A DNA stretch of 64,000 bases from CAIUVD01 sp044338255 (GTDB lineage Bacteria; Planctomycetota; UBA11346), in the NCBI GenBank assembly GCA_044338255.1, contig JBIILZ010000002.1, forward strand, positions 23,208 through 87,207. Direction: 5' to 3'. The notes beneath the pieces are model-generated. The model was given only the letters and a program-made list of their open reading frames with translations. It searched no databases and was not told where the DNA came from. The translations under genes and the position numbers were made by a program. This document shows positions 17,988-27,340 of this stretch, piece after piece; the first letter of the stretch is position 1, and every line of letters begins with the position of its first letter.

Positions 17988-20900
17988 ATGCCGCCGACCC
18001 CACCCCCAGCAGCGATAACGCGCCGACCTCGCCGTTGGCGGCGGTGGCTGCTGGTCACCGCGCTCATCGTCAGCACCCTGGGTGCCGCCGCCTGGGTGGT
18101 GCGTGAACGCTGGCTGGGGCCGTTGATCGCCCGCGCCGTGGTCCAAACGCTGCACGAAGAAATCGGCGGCCGCTGGTCCGTAGCGCGCGTCTCTGGGACC
18201 CTCATCAGCAACCTCCGCATCGAGGGCCTGACCGCCCTGGAGACCGCACCCGACAGCGTCCTCACCCAGGCCCACGTCGAGAGCATCACCTTCACCTATC
18301 GCTGGTGGCGCTTCTTCGGCACCGAGAAGCTGACCGCGATCGACGGCGTGGTCCTCGAGGACGTGGACCTGACCATCGACAGCGCAGCCACTGCCTCATC
18401 GGCGACCACTGCCGCCTCGGCGACCACTGCCGCCTCGGCGACCACCGCCGCATCGACGACCACCGCCACCCGCACATTTCCAACAATTCCCTGGGCGATG
18501 CCGATCAGCGCCACGGGCACAGTGACGGTGCTGACTCCAGCAGGCACCCTCGAAGCCAACGAGTTGCACCTCGAAGGGCGGCTGGATCACCTGCAACTCG
18601 ACGCGCATCTGCGCTTGGCGGGGCACCAGCTGGGAAAGCTGCGCCTTGCCGCCGAGCACCACGGCCCGCTACCGACCGCCGGTTGGAACCTCGACAGCCA
18701 TGTGCAGGAAGCAGATGAGCCGCCGCTGCACCTGGCCGTCGCCGTGAGCGCCGCCACACCGCAGCTCAGCGCCACGCTCACCGCCGGTGAGGGCACCCGA
18801 CTGACCTGCGCCACGGCTGCGCCAGGCGTGGTCTTCTCAGCCACCGGCGACGCCACCCGGCTGGCACCGGCACTGCGTCGCGTGAGCGCCGCCATCGGCG
18901 TGAGCTTGCCGAATAACGGCCGCGTCAGCCTCGACGGTACGCGTGCCGATGACGGCACGGTGAGCATCGCCCACGGCCGCGTGGATCATCCTGCGATCAC
19001 CGCCAATATCACCGCCGGCCGCTGGCACCCCGACACCGGGCTCCTCAGCCTTGCTGACGGCGATGCCCAGATCCGACCCACATATCTGAAGCCGTCGCTC
19101 GCTCGCTATCTTGACGAAAAGGCCCTGCTCACGCTCCATGCCCAGGCCCGCGAGGGTCGTCTCGAGGTCCAGCTCACCAGCGCCGATCTGCCACTGCCGC
19201 TGAGCGCCGAAGCCCAGCTCGATGGTCACCTGGCCAGCGCGGCCTGGCGCAGCGCTGCGCTGCAGGTCCAGCTCACGGCGAGCGCTGACGGCGACAACCA
19301 CTATCGCGCACAGCTCGGCCTCAATGGCAGCTGGGCGGCGCTACATGGCAACCTCAAGATTCAGGCCGCCCGGGTGATCGCGGGCACCTGGCAGGCCAAC
19401 GACCTCGCCGCCCAGGCCCAGCTGACCATGACCGCCGCCGGTCAGCAACCCGCCCGCCTCGAAGGCCAATGGACGCTTACGGCGGCGGCCATCCGCGCCT
19501 CCCCGACCAAGGCCGACTGGAGTCTCGCCAGCAGCGGGCAGTTGCACGCCGACGAGCACGGCTTGCAGCTCGTGACCGAGATCACGACGCCGCTAGTGGC
19601 GCAGGCAACGCTCACTTCCGCGACGCCGTTCAGCGCCGATGGCGCCTGGCTGACGGGCTTCACCAGCACGCCGCTGGGCGGACAGTGGCAGCTCAGCGAT
19701 CTCGATCTCGCGCAGGTCGCATCGCTGCTCCCCGAGCGCGTGCACCTCGATGGCCATGCCCGCGGTCATGGCGAACTCCAGGATCTCTGGCAACCGCAGA
19801 ACTGGTCAGCTGTCCTCCACGCCGAGCACGTCAACCTCGGCGGTCTGCCGCCGCTGCCGCCACTGCTCGACATCGAGGCGGCGATCACCGCCAGTCCGGC
19901 GGGGATCCTGATCAACACCCTCAGCGCCCGTGCCGGTGGCGGACAGGTGCAAGTCAGCGGCAGCCTGCCCCTGCCGCAGCAGGACGGTCCGCTGGCCTTG
20001 AACGTGGTCTGCAAGGATGCGTTGATCTTCCAACGTCCGGACGTGCGTCTGCGCGCCGATGCCGAGGTCCAGCTCACTGGCACCTGGGCGGCACCGGCCT
20101 TGAAGGGCGACGTCCATCTCACCGACCTGGTCGCGACCACGCCGGTGTCGTGGTTCGGCGGCCGCGATCTGCCGGTAGTCGCTTCACCCTTCGAAGGCCT
20201 GAGCAGCTTGCCGCCGCCGTGGAACCTCATGCAGCTCGAGCTGCACCTCACCGGTGGCCAGGATCCCCGCAAGGCCCTCGAAATCCGCAACAATGTCGTG
20301 GTCGCCCGCCTGGCGATCGACGTCACCGTCGCCGGCAAGGTCCAACTGCCGGTCCCCAGCGGAGAGATCCTCTGCCGCAAGGGGCGCCTGGTCCTGCCGT
20401 TCTCGGCGTATGCCATCGACAGCGCGGCGTTGCGCTTCAATCCCGCCGATCCCTATGATCCGCTGATCGAGGCCAGCGCCTCGACGCAGGTCCAGGGCTA
20501 TCTGATCACCGCCCAGATCAGCGGCACGCTGCGCCATCCGCACGTCGATGTCAGCTCCTCGCCGCCGTTGGCGCCGGAAGATGCCCTGGTCCTCGCGAGC
20601 ACCGGTCGGCTGCCGGCGGAGATGCGCCGCGATGGCACCTCGGCCTCGGCGATCAGCGTCGCCCTGCCCTTCGTCGGCCGGGAACTGCAGCGCTGGGTGC
20701 TCGGTGATGGCTTCGCCGATGATGGCGACAGCATCCTCGATCGCTTCGTCATCCGCTACGACGAAGAGCGCAGCCAACGCGGACTGCCCTCGGTGCGCGT
20801 GGAATATCAGCTCTACGATCCCTGGTATCTCTATGGTGAACGCGATCTCTACGAAGCCTACAACCTCGGCCTGATGTGGCGGTGGATCTTCGCCGATCCG

Positions 20901-22934
20901 GCGCGCGCCAAATCCACCAGGCCCGTCGAGGACGAACGCGATGACGAGCCGATTGCCGATTGGCGCGTGGTCCCGGCTGCCGGCGTCGATCATCTCCCGG
21001 TCTCGGCGGGCAAGCTCCTCGCCACCGTCCCCGCCCGTCAACGCCGGGGCAGCGACGCCAATCAACCGGCGCAGATCGCCAGCGCCGCCCAACGCATGGT
21101 CGATCATCTGCAAGAGGCCGGCTATCCCGAGGCTCGGGTGCAACCGACGATCAGCACGATCCATCCCGAGCCCATCGAGTTCGCGGTCACCCCCGGCAAT
21201 TCATGGACGATCACCGCGAGCCGCGTGCAGGGCGCGCCCACCGACCTGCTCGCGACCTTGGATGCGATCGTCGCCAAAGGTCTGCCGCGCGGCGCGGCGC
21301 CGACGCCGAGCGCCGAGATCGCCACCCGGGCGGCATTACGCCAGGCCATGCGCAATGCCGGGTATGCCCTCGCGGAAGTGCGCAGCCAGATCGTGCGCGA
21401 TCCGCAGGCAGAGGCCAACGCCCTGGTCACCATCACCGTCGAACCCGGCCTGCATTACCGCTTCGCCACGCAAGCACCGACGATCACCGGCGAGCTCGAC
21501 GACGCCATACGTTCGCGCCTGACCGAGACCTACCTAGCGGTGCAGGGGAAGGATTGGACCCGCCGCCGGGTCATCAATCTGCGCGCCCAATTGCTGCAGA
21601 TCCTACACCTCGAAGGTTACACCTTCGCCCAGGTGGTGCTCACCGACGACGAACCGGCCCTGCTGCCCAACGTGCTCTGTAGCGTGCAGATCACTCCCGG
21701 AGCGCCGGTGATCGTCCAGGCCATCAACCTCAGTGGGTTCCATTACACCTCTCACGAGTATGTCCGCCATCGTCTGCAGCTGCCACTCGGCACGCCCCTG
21801 CGCGATGGCGAACCCGAGGCCGCACTCGGGCGCCTGCGCCGCAGTGGTGTCGCCCGCAGCGTGAAATCCACCGTCACTCCCGTGGGCCTGGCCCTGCCCG
21901 GCATGCAACCGGAGCTACAGCCCGCAGAGCTGAACATCATCGCCGAGGAAGCCCCGCCGCGCAGCGTCGAATTGGCGGCGGGCTACGGCAGCTACGAAGG
22001 CGCGCGCGGCAGCGCCCTCTACCGCGACAGCAACCTCTTCGGCTGGGGCCGCACCTGGGAGCTCGGCGGCGATCTCAGCCAGCGCAGCCAGGGCGCGCAC
22101 ACGCGCATCATCGATCATGATCTGCTCGGCATTCAACGCATCCTCAGCGTCACCCTCAGCGGTGGCTGGCGCCAGGAGCCATCATTCGATCGTACCTCGT
22201 ATGCCAGCGAGTTCAGCCTGCGCGCACCGCTCACCGATTGGCTCGATCTGCGTACCACCTACACCCTCGAAGCCGAGCGCGCCAGCGAACGTGCCGCCGT
22301 CGTCGACGACTCGCAGGATCAAGGCTTCGTGCTTAATGGCGTGCTCAACACCAGTCTGCTGTGGGACGGGCGCGATGATCGGCAGCTGCCCACGCGGGGC
22401 GGCCTTGCCGAGGTCGGCTTCGGCATCTCCGACCCTGCGCTGGGCTCACAGATTTCGTACATCGAATGGTCGACGCGCCTGGGCTGGGTACTGCCGGTGG
22501 TCGATGAGCGCCTGATCCTGGCGACGCAGGTCGCGGGCATCGTACGCCGCATCACCGATGGCACCGACAACCTGCCCATCCAATATCGCCTGTTCCTCGG
22601 TGGCTCGACGACCGTGCGCTCCTTCGGCCTCAACGAGCTCAGTCCGGTGAGCGCCAATGGCGACGCCCTCGGCGGCCTCACCGCCGGCTATGCCAACGTC
22701 GAGTTACGCGCCAAGGTCTCAGGCAAATTCCATGTCGCGGCTTTCTATGATGTCGGCAAGGTCTCCGAACGCAGCTGGACCCTCGATGGAGCCCTCGGCC
22801 AAGCCCTCGGCGGTGGCCTGCGCTACCACCTGCCGATCGGCCCCCTGCGCGTGGACGCGGCCTACAACCCCGGCGAACGCTGGGCCGCCGACCAGAGCTA
22901 TGCCATCGAAGGAGCGATCGGATTCACCTTTTGA
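17988..22934 (+). CDS. TamB-TamA fusion: AsmA/TamB-like protein joined to an Omp85 barrel
   Basis: 1648 residues in one open frame. A basic start and one membrane segment (about 21-38) lead into an AsmA/TamB-like beta-rich region. The DUF490-type C-terminal TamB domain runs from about 655 to 985 (GEILCRKGRLVLPFSAYAID, VQGYLITAQISGTLRHPHVD). POTRA-like modules follow at about 1030-1315 (HLQEAGYPEARVQPTI, LRQAMRNAGYALAEVRSQIV). From about 1320 an Omp85/BamA/TamA barrel begins (SVELAAGYGSYEGARG), with a VRSF variant of the VRGF motif in LGGSTTVRSFGLNEL and a terminal aromatic IGFTF. TamA and TamB are normally separate inner- and outer-membrane partners. A SATTAA repeat lies near residue 140. A damaged copy is at 37.8-38.65 kb. 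Confidence 0.85.
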   Translation: MPPTPPPAAITRRPRRWRRWLLVTALIVSTLGAAAWVVRERWLGPLIARAVVQTLHEEIGGRWSVARVSGTLISNLRIEGLTALETAPDSVLTQAHVESITFTYRWWRFFGTEKLTAIDGVVLEDVDLTIDSAATASSATTAASATTAASATTAASTTTATRTFPTIPWAMPISATGTVTVLTPAGTLEANELHLEGRLDHLQLDAHLRLAGHQLGKLRLAAEHHGPLPTAGWNLDSHVQEADEPPLHLAVAVSAATPQLSATLTAGEGTRLTCATAAPGVVFSATGDATRLAPALRRVSAAIGVSLPNNGRVSLDGTRADDGTVSIAHGRVDHPAITANITAGRWHPDTGLLSLADGDAQIRPTYLKPSLARYLDEKALLTLHAQAREGRLEVQLTSADLPLPLSAEAQLDGHLASAAWRSAALQVQLTASADGDNHYRAQLGLNGSWAALHGNLKIQAARVIAGTWQANDLAAQAQLTMTAAGQQPARLEGQWTLTAAAIRASPTKADWSLASSGQLHADEHGLQLVTEITTPLVAQATLTSATPFSADGAWLTGFTSTPLGGQWQLSDLDLAQVASLLPERVHLDGHARGHGELQDLWQPQNWSAVLHAEHVNLGGLPPLPPLLDIEAAITASPAGILINTLSARAGGGQVQVSGSLPLPQQDGPLALNVVCKDALIFQRPDVRLRADAEVQLTGTWAAPALKGDVHLTDLVATTPVSWFGGRDLPVVASPFEGLSSLPPPWNLMQLELHLTGGQDPRKALEIRNNVVVARLAIDVTVAGKVQLPVPSGEILCRKGRLVLPFSAYAIDSAALRFNPADPYDPLIEASASTQVQGYLITAQISGTLRHPHVDVSSSPPLAPEDALVLASTGRLPAEMRRDGTSASAISVALPFVGRELQRWVLGDGFADDGDSILDRFVIRYDEERSQRGLPSVRVEYQLYDPWYLYGERDLYEAYNLGLMWRWIFADPARAKSTRPVEDERDDEPIADWRVVPAAGVDHLPVSAGKLLATVPARQRRGSDANQPAQIASAAQRMVDHLQEAGYPEARVQPTISTIHPEPIEFAVTPGNSWTITASRVQGAPTDLLATLDAIVAKGLPRGAAPTPSAEIATRAALRQAMRNAGYALAEVRSQIVRDPQAEANALVTITVEPGLHYRFATQAPTITGELDDAIRSRLTETYLAVQGKDWTRRRVINLRAQLLQILHLEGYTFAQVVLTDDEPALLPNVLCSVQITPGAPVIVQAINLSGFHYTSHEYVRHRLQLPLGTPLRDGEPEAALGRLRRSGVARSVKSTVTPVGLALPGMQPELQPAELNIIAEEAPPRSVELAAGYGSYEGARGSALYRDSNLFGWGRTWELGGDLSQRSQGAHTRIIDHDLLGIQRILSVTLSGGWRQEPSFDRTSYASEFSLRAPLTDWLDLRTTYTLEAERASERAAVVDDSQDQGFVLNGVLNTSLLWDGRDDRQLPTRGGLAEVGFGISDPALGSQISYIEWSTRLGWVLPVVDERLILATQVAGIVRRITDGTDNLPIQYRLFLGGSTTVRSFGLNELSPVSANGDALGGLTAGYANVELRAKVSGKFHVAAFYDVGKVSERSWTLDGALGQALGGGLRYHLPIGPLRVDAAYNPGERWAADQSYAIEGAIGFTF
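18393..18466. repeat. 18-bp in-frame repeat in the TamB-like half
   Basis: About four copies of a GCCTCGGCGACCACTGCC-type unit encode repeated SATTAA hexapeptides just after the first TamB-like strands. The unit keeps the frame and would lengthen a periplasmic linker. Confidence 0.75.
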
Positions 22935-23034
22935 CCCCAAGGGATTGGCAATATTCGCCCATGAGCCTGGCGGAGATTGGCCAGCAAGGCTGATTCGGTC
23001 TCGCCGAGCATCTCCGGCATTGCAGGATTTGAGG

Positions 23035-24186
23035 TCAACAGCAACTGCCACCCGCAGGGCAACAGGTGCCTCCAACCTGATAATCTAGCGGTAGGACACC
23101 GTTCTTGGTCTCGCTGGGGTGACGCAGTCGATGGCTATCGCAGATATACTGCGTCTGCTCGGCCTCGGGAATCGGGGCGTAGGGTGGCAGCCCGATGACC
23201 TGCGCCGCATAGGGCGCGCTGGTCAGCAGACGATAGGTCTTGGCGCAGACAGCGGTGCGTTCACCACGACGGAGGACATGGCCATCGTCGTCACGGACTT
23301 CGCTCCATGGCCCTGGATAGATCACCGCGTGATGGCCTTCGCGGCAGGGCCCCTGCTTGCCCTTGTAGGCCACCACCGTCACCGAACGGTATTCGATGCC
23401 GGCGACTACCTGCCAGGGCGCGGCATCGCGCTTTGCCAGCTGCACGCCATGGAATCCGGCATCGGCGAATGCCTGCAGGAAGCGATCTTCGCGGAAGGCA
23501 CCGCTGATGCAGCCCGACCACAAGGTTGGGTCGGCCTGCTGCGCGAGCGGCACATCCTCGTCGCTGACGATGTCGGAGATGGCCACCCGGCCGCCGACCT
23601 TGACCACCCGGAAGAGTTCAGCGAACAGCGCGGCCCGCTGTTGGGGATCGACCAGGTTCAACACGCAATTGGACACCACCACATCGATGGAGGCATCACC
23701 GATCACCGGTGCGGTCCGCCGCAGACGTTCCTGTTCCGCCTCAAGGGCGAAGAGGTCTTCGCGACTGCGCACCGGATGCTGCGCCAGCCAGCCGTCGAGG
23801 GCTTCGAGATCGAGTGCCAGATCATGGATCGCACCGCAGCGAAACTCGGTGTTGGCGAAACCGATCTTAGCGGCGACCTGTGGTGCCGCGCCCCGGGCCA
23901 GAGCGAGCATGTCGCGATTGCGATCGACCCCGATGACCTTGCCCGCCGCCCCGACGACCTGCGCGGCGATGAAGCAGATCTTCCCGCCCCCGCTGCCGAG
24001 ATCGAGCACGGTGTCACCCGCTTGCACGAAGGTCGACGGGTCCCCGCAGCCGTAGTCGCGGTCGAGGATCTCCTGGGGAATTGCCTTCAGCCAGCGCGGG
24101 TCGTAGGTCACCGGGCAGCACAGCGCGGCCTCGACGGACTTGGAGGCGGCACCATAGCGGTCTTGGACGGCAAGGGTCTGATTCAT
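23035..24186 (-). CDS. arsM: ArsM-type arsenite S-adenosylmethionine methyltransferase
   Basis: 383 residues. The SAM motif is VLDLGSGGGKICFIAAQVVG. Family cysteines appear in EAALCCPVTYDPRW, in DRDYGCGDP and in VVSNCVLNLV, the three positions associated with As(III) binding in ArsM. A C-terminal domain (KGKQGPCREGHHAVIYPGPW, then RRGERTAVCAKTYRLL) and a cysteine-rich tail GGTCCPAGGSCC are also typical of ArsM proteins from arsenosugar loci. It would methylate arsenite, the first step towards dimethylarsenicals. It overlaps the upstream GT2 gene by ATGA and is divergent from arsS. Convergent with the tamBA fusion gene across 100 bp with no clear terminator. Confidence 0.88.
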   Translation of the reverse strand: MNQTLAVQDRYGAASKSVEAALCCPVTYDPRWLKAIPQEILDRDYGCGDPSTFVQAGDTVLDLGSGGGKICFIAAQVVGAAGKVIGVDRNRDMLALARGAAPQVAAKIGFANTEFRCGAIHDLALDLEALDGWLAQHPVRSREDLFALEAEQERLRRTAPVIGDASIDVVVSNCVLNLVDPQQRAALFAELFRVVKVGGRVAISDIVSDEDVPLAQQADPTLWSGCISGAFREDRFLQAFADAGFHGVQLAKRDAAPWQVVAGIEYRSVTVVAYKGKQGPCREGHHAVIYPGPWSEVRDDDGHVLRRGERTAVCAKTYRLLTSAPYAAQVIGLPPYAPIPEAEQTQYICDSHRLRHPSETKNGVLPLDYQVGGTCCPAGGSCC

Positions 24187-24929
24187 GGTGATTCCGTGAT
24201 TCGATCTGTTTTCAACGGTGATTGCGCTGGCGACGGCAGAGGTACCAGGCGATAGCGCAGAATGGTGGTGATGATGGCCCAGCCGGCTTTGAATACCGGC
24301 AGGATGCGGCCGCTGATTTTCGACTCGCCGGCGGTGCGAACTTTCGCGTCGACCGCCAGCTCGCCATAGCGCAGCCCGAGTCGCAACGCCTTGGTCTGCA
24401 TCTCTGCCGTCCAGCCGAAGGTGCGATCCTGCATGGCGAGCCTGGCCAGGGCCGCACAGCTGATGCAGCGGAACGGGCCAAGATCGGTGACGCGCCGCCA
24501 GAACAGCAGCCGCAAGAGCAGCGTGGCGACGAGGTTGCCGGCCAGTTGCGGTGGCGTGAGGGCACCGGGCTCACGTTGGCCGAGTGCGCGGCTACCGATG
24601 TGCAGGTCGAGCAGGCCGATCACGACCGGGCTGCAGAGCGCTTCCAGACGTGACAGATCATCGGCGCCATCCGCATCGCAGAAGACCACCGCCACGGCGT
24701 CTGCCGGAACCGCCGCTAGGCCAGCTAGGCAAGCCGCGCCATAGCCACGTTGCAGCGCTGGTACCACCTGCGCGCCGGCGGCGCGCGCGACCTCGGCCGT
24801 GCGATCCGTGCTACCATTATCGGCGACGATCACGGTACCAATACCAGCAGCCAGCAGGCGCGTGACCACCGGCGTGAGTGAGCCCTCTTCATTCCAGGCA
24901 GGGATAACGGCGATGACGGAAGCGAGCAT
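24183..24929 (-). CDS. Glycosyltransferase family 2 in the arsenic cluster
   Basis: 248 residues. The N-terminus VIAVIPAWNEEGSLTPVV, the nucleotide-binding VADNGSTDRT and the metal site FCDADGADD are canonical GT2 (GT-A fold) motifs. TDLGPFRCISCAALARL and DRTFGWTAEMQTKALRLGL are typical of the dolichol-phosphate-mannose-like branch. A C-terminal hydrophobic stretch may contact the membrane. It is the first gene of the leftward operon and its stop overlaps the arsM start (ATGA). By context it may attach a sugar in arsenosugar or arsenolipid assembly. Donor and acceptor are unknown. Confidence 0.85.
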   Translation of the reverse strand: MLASVIAVIPAWNEEGSLTPVVTRLLAAGIGTVIVADNGSTDRTAEVARAAGAQVVPALQRGYGAACLAGLAAVPADAVAVVFCDADGADDLSRLEALCSPVVIGLLDLHIGSRALGQREPGALTPPQLAGNLVATLLLRLLFWRRVTDLGPFRCISCAALARLAMQDRTFGWTAEMQTKALRLGLRYGELAVDAKVRTAGESKISGRILPVFKAGWAIITTILRYRLVPLPSPAQSPLKTDRITESP

Positions 24930-25017
24930 GCTTGCACTCTAGTGCCCCGGCTCGACAAAAGTAAGTGCCCAACACCGATCATCGTGCTGCGTAGCGTAGC
25001 GATGGAGCTGATTCCCT
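24930..25017. promoter_or_regulatory. Divergent intergenic region of the arsenic cluster
   Basis: Only 88 bp separate the GT2 start (leftward operon with arsM) from the arsS start (rightward operon), so promoters for both must lie here. I see no recognisable ArsR palindrome. A weak imperfect repeat (CATCG...CGATG around a GCGTAGCGTAG core) is at about 24982-25006. Confidence 0.45.
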
Positions 25018-25968
25018 ATGTATGCACCCGTAGCAACCGCACTTCCTTGGCTTGAGCCGGTTCTGCGCCAACCGTTGACTACATTGCAATTGAACCTCGG
25101 TCGTTTCTGCAATCTGGCCTGCACCCATTGCCACGTCGAGGCCGGGCCCAAACGCACCGAGATGATGAGCGCAGAGGTACAGACGCGGGTGGCGGACTGG
25201 ATCACCACGCATCGACCGCCGATTGTGGATCTGACGGGTGGAGCCCCGGAGCTGATTCCTGGATTCCGTGACCTCGTGCGGACGGCGCGTGCGGCCGGGG
25301 CGCAGGTCATCGATCGTTGCAATCTGGCGGTCTTGCAGGAATCCGGGCAAGAGGATCTGGCCGAATTCCTGGCCGCTAATCAGGTCCATGTAGTCGCGAG
25401 CATGCCGTGCTATCTGGCCGAAAATGTCGACCGGCAACGGGGCAAGGGTACCTACGACCGCTCCATCCAAGGTCTCCAGCGGCTCAATGCCGTCGGTTAT
25501 GGCCGCGCCCCCGACCTGCCTTTGCACCTGGTCTACAATCCGGGTGGGGCAGCGCTGCCCCCGGCCCAGGAATCTTTGGAAGCTGATTACCGTACGCGGT
25601 TGAAGGCCGATTGGGACATCGATTTCACTGGTTTATGGTGCCTGGCGAATGTCCCCATCAAACGCTTCCGCCGCTTTCTTGAGGCCGCCGGCAAGCTCGC
25701 GCTCTATGAGGACAAACTGCGGGCAGCATACAATCCCGCGACGCTCGCGGGCCTGATGTGCCGCACCACGCTCAGCGTCGACCACACCGGCACGCTCTAC
25801 GATTGCGATTTCAATCTGGCCTGCGATCTGCCGCTCTCGGATCAGCCGGCGCAGCATCTGTGGGACATCCTTCCCGCGGCGCTGACGTCGCAGCCGATCG
25901 CCATGCGTGCGCATTGCCTGGCCTGCACGGCCGGTTGCGGCTCCAGCTGCACCGGGGCCGTCGCGTGA
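25018..25968 (+). CDS. arsS: ArsS-type radical SAM enzyme of arsenosugar biosynthesis
   Basis: 316 residues. The AdoMet cluster motif is LGRFCNLACTHCHVEAGP (CX3CX2C), followed by VDLTGGAPELIPGF (the GGE-like motif). Additional cysteines in MCRTTLSVDHTGTLYDCDFN and HCLACTAGCGSSC could hold an auxiliary iron-sulfur cluster. This matches the ArsS family, which adds the 5'-deoxyadenosyl group to dimethylarsenite to make the arsenosugar precursor. ATG 25018 has GGAG about 10 bases upstream. It heads the rightward operon. All key residues are present. Confidence 0.9.
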   Translation: MYAPVATALPWLEPVLRQPLTTLQLNLGRFCNLACTHCHVEAGPKRTEMMSAEVQTRVADWITTHRPPIVDLTGGAPELIPGFRDLVRTARAAGAQVIDRCNLAVLQESGQEDLAEFLAANQVHVVASMPCYLAENVDRQRGKGTYDRSIQGLQRLNAVGYGRAPDLPLHLVYNPGGAALPPAQESLEADYRTRLKADWDIDFTGLWCLANVPIKRFRRFLEAAGKLALYEDKLRAAYNPATLAGLMCRTTLSVDHTGTLYDCDFNLACDLPLSDQPAQHLWDILPAALTSQPIAMRAHCLACTAGCGSSCTGAVA

Positions 25969-25981
25969 TTCCAGGAAAACG

Positions 25982-27340
25982 GTGTCCCCGCGGCGGCGTC
26001 ACAGCGTGATCGCTAACGGCCTACGGTCTTGGTGGCCCCTTATTCCGGCGGGTCTCGCGGCCCTCCTCGCGCTCGCGGTGCTGGCTGTCCAGGCGGGCTC
26101 ATGGCGCGAGCAACCCGTGCTTTTCGCTAGTTGCGCCGTGGGTCTCGGCGCAGCGATGCTGGCGGGTTTGGCGGTGGTACGCCATCGTGACGTCGGACCG
26201 CTCGGGCTCGCATGGATCCTCGTCGTCGGGGTGGCGTTGCTCGGAATGGGTCTGCGCATCGCCCCGTCTGATGATGTCTTCCGCTACGTCGTCGAAGGAC
26301 GTCAGCTGCTGGCGGGACAGAATCCGTTTTCGATTCCTCCTGCCGCTCCCCAGGCGCAGGCCCTCGTTGAGCCAGCGATCAGCGCCGGGGTCAACCATCC
26401 GGAAATGACCGCCATCTATCCCCCTCTGGCCCTGGGTCTGCATGCCGCGGTGGAGGGGTTCTCACCTGGCGTGCGCGGTTTCCAGGTGCTTGCCGGCGTC
26501 CTTGCGCTGGCCTGCCTGGGAGTGGCGACATGGCTGCTGCGTCGCCTGGGACGTGATCCAGCACTCATCCTGGCCGCGGCGTGGAATCCCGTCCTGCCGC
26601 TCTTTGTCGCGGGTGAAGGCCACCATGACATCGCGATGGCTTTGCTGATGTTGCTGGCGTTGACTACCGCCTGCGTGGCGCGGCCGTGGCCGGCCGTGCT
26701 GGCCACCGGGGCTGCCTGCCTGGTGAAGCCATTCGCGTTGGCGCTGGTGCCCGCGTTGATGCCGAGCGTGGGCTGGCGGCGATGGCTGATCCTACCTTTA
26801 ATTGCCGTGCTCGCCTATCTGCCGTTCGCCGGTGCCGGTATGGGTATGGTGGGTAGCCTGATGGTGTACGGGGGAGAGCGTCACTTCCACGGCGTCCTCG
26901 ATCCCTACCTGCGCGATGGCTTGCGGATGGTGGTGTCACCAGCCGCACTGGAGCGGTCGATCCGCGTCCTCCTGGTCGTCCTGCTGCTGAGTGGTGGATG
27001 GCTAGTGCAGCGACGCATGGCCGGTCGGCCATTGCCGGAACGCGCGGTTGCGTTCACCGTCGTGATGTTCCTCTGTCTGCCGACGATGCATCCGTGGTAC
27101 CTGGTTGCGCTGGTGGTGTTGCTGCCGTTTTCCCGTTCATGGGCGTTGCCATTGTGGACCGCCGGAGCCGGCATCTATTGGCTGCATGGGATGCGCATAC
27201 TCGACACCGGTGCGTGGATCGAGACGCGGTGGGTCACGGCCCTCGCGCATCTGCCGGCGCTGGCGCTGCTCGCCTGGGAATGTCGAACGAAGGGCAGCCG
27301 CATCACCCGCCATCCGCTCACGCAGGTAGCGCATGACTGA
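25982..27340 (+). CDS. GT-C (GT87/DUF2029-like) membrane glycosyltransferase
   Basis: About 452 residues from GTG 25982, preceded by AGGAAA; an ATG at 25907 would overlap arsS by 62 bp. The protein is almost entirely hydrophobic helices (roughly ten). The first large loop carries APSDDVFRYVVEGRQLLAG with an acidic pair expected in GT-C enzymes, followed by GVNHPEMTAIYPPLALGL. A second copy of this family lies at 36149-37504 with matching motifs and length (451 residues). GT-C enzymes use lipid-phosphate sugars, so this one could add a sugar to an arsenical lipid at the membrane. It overlaps the next gene by 8 bp. Confidence 0.72.
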   Translation: MSPRRRHSVIANGLRSWWPLIPAGLAALLALAVLAVQAGSWREQPVLFASCAVGLGAAMLAGLAVVRHRDVGPLGLAWILVVGVALLGMGLRIAPSDDVFRYVVEGRQLLAGQNPFSIPPAAPQAQALVEPAISAGVNHPEMTAIYPPLALGLHAAVEGFSPGVRGFQVLAGVLALACLGVATWLLRRLGRDPALILAAAWNPVLPLFVAGEGHHDIAMALLMLLALTTACVARPWPAVLATGAACLVKPFALALVPALMPSVGWRRWLILPLIAVLAYLPFAGAGMGMVGSLMVYGGERHFHGVLDPYLRDGLRMVVSPAALERSIRVLLVVLLLSGGWLVQRRMAGRPLPERAVAFTVVMFLCLPTMHPWYLVALVVLLPFSRSWALPLWTAGAGIYWLHGMRILDTGAWIETRWVTALAHLPALALLAWECRTKGSRITRHPLTQVAHD

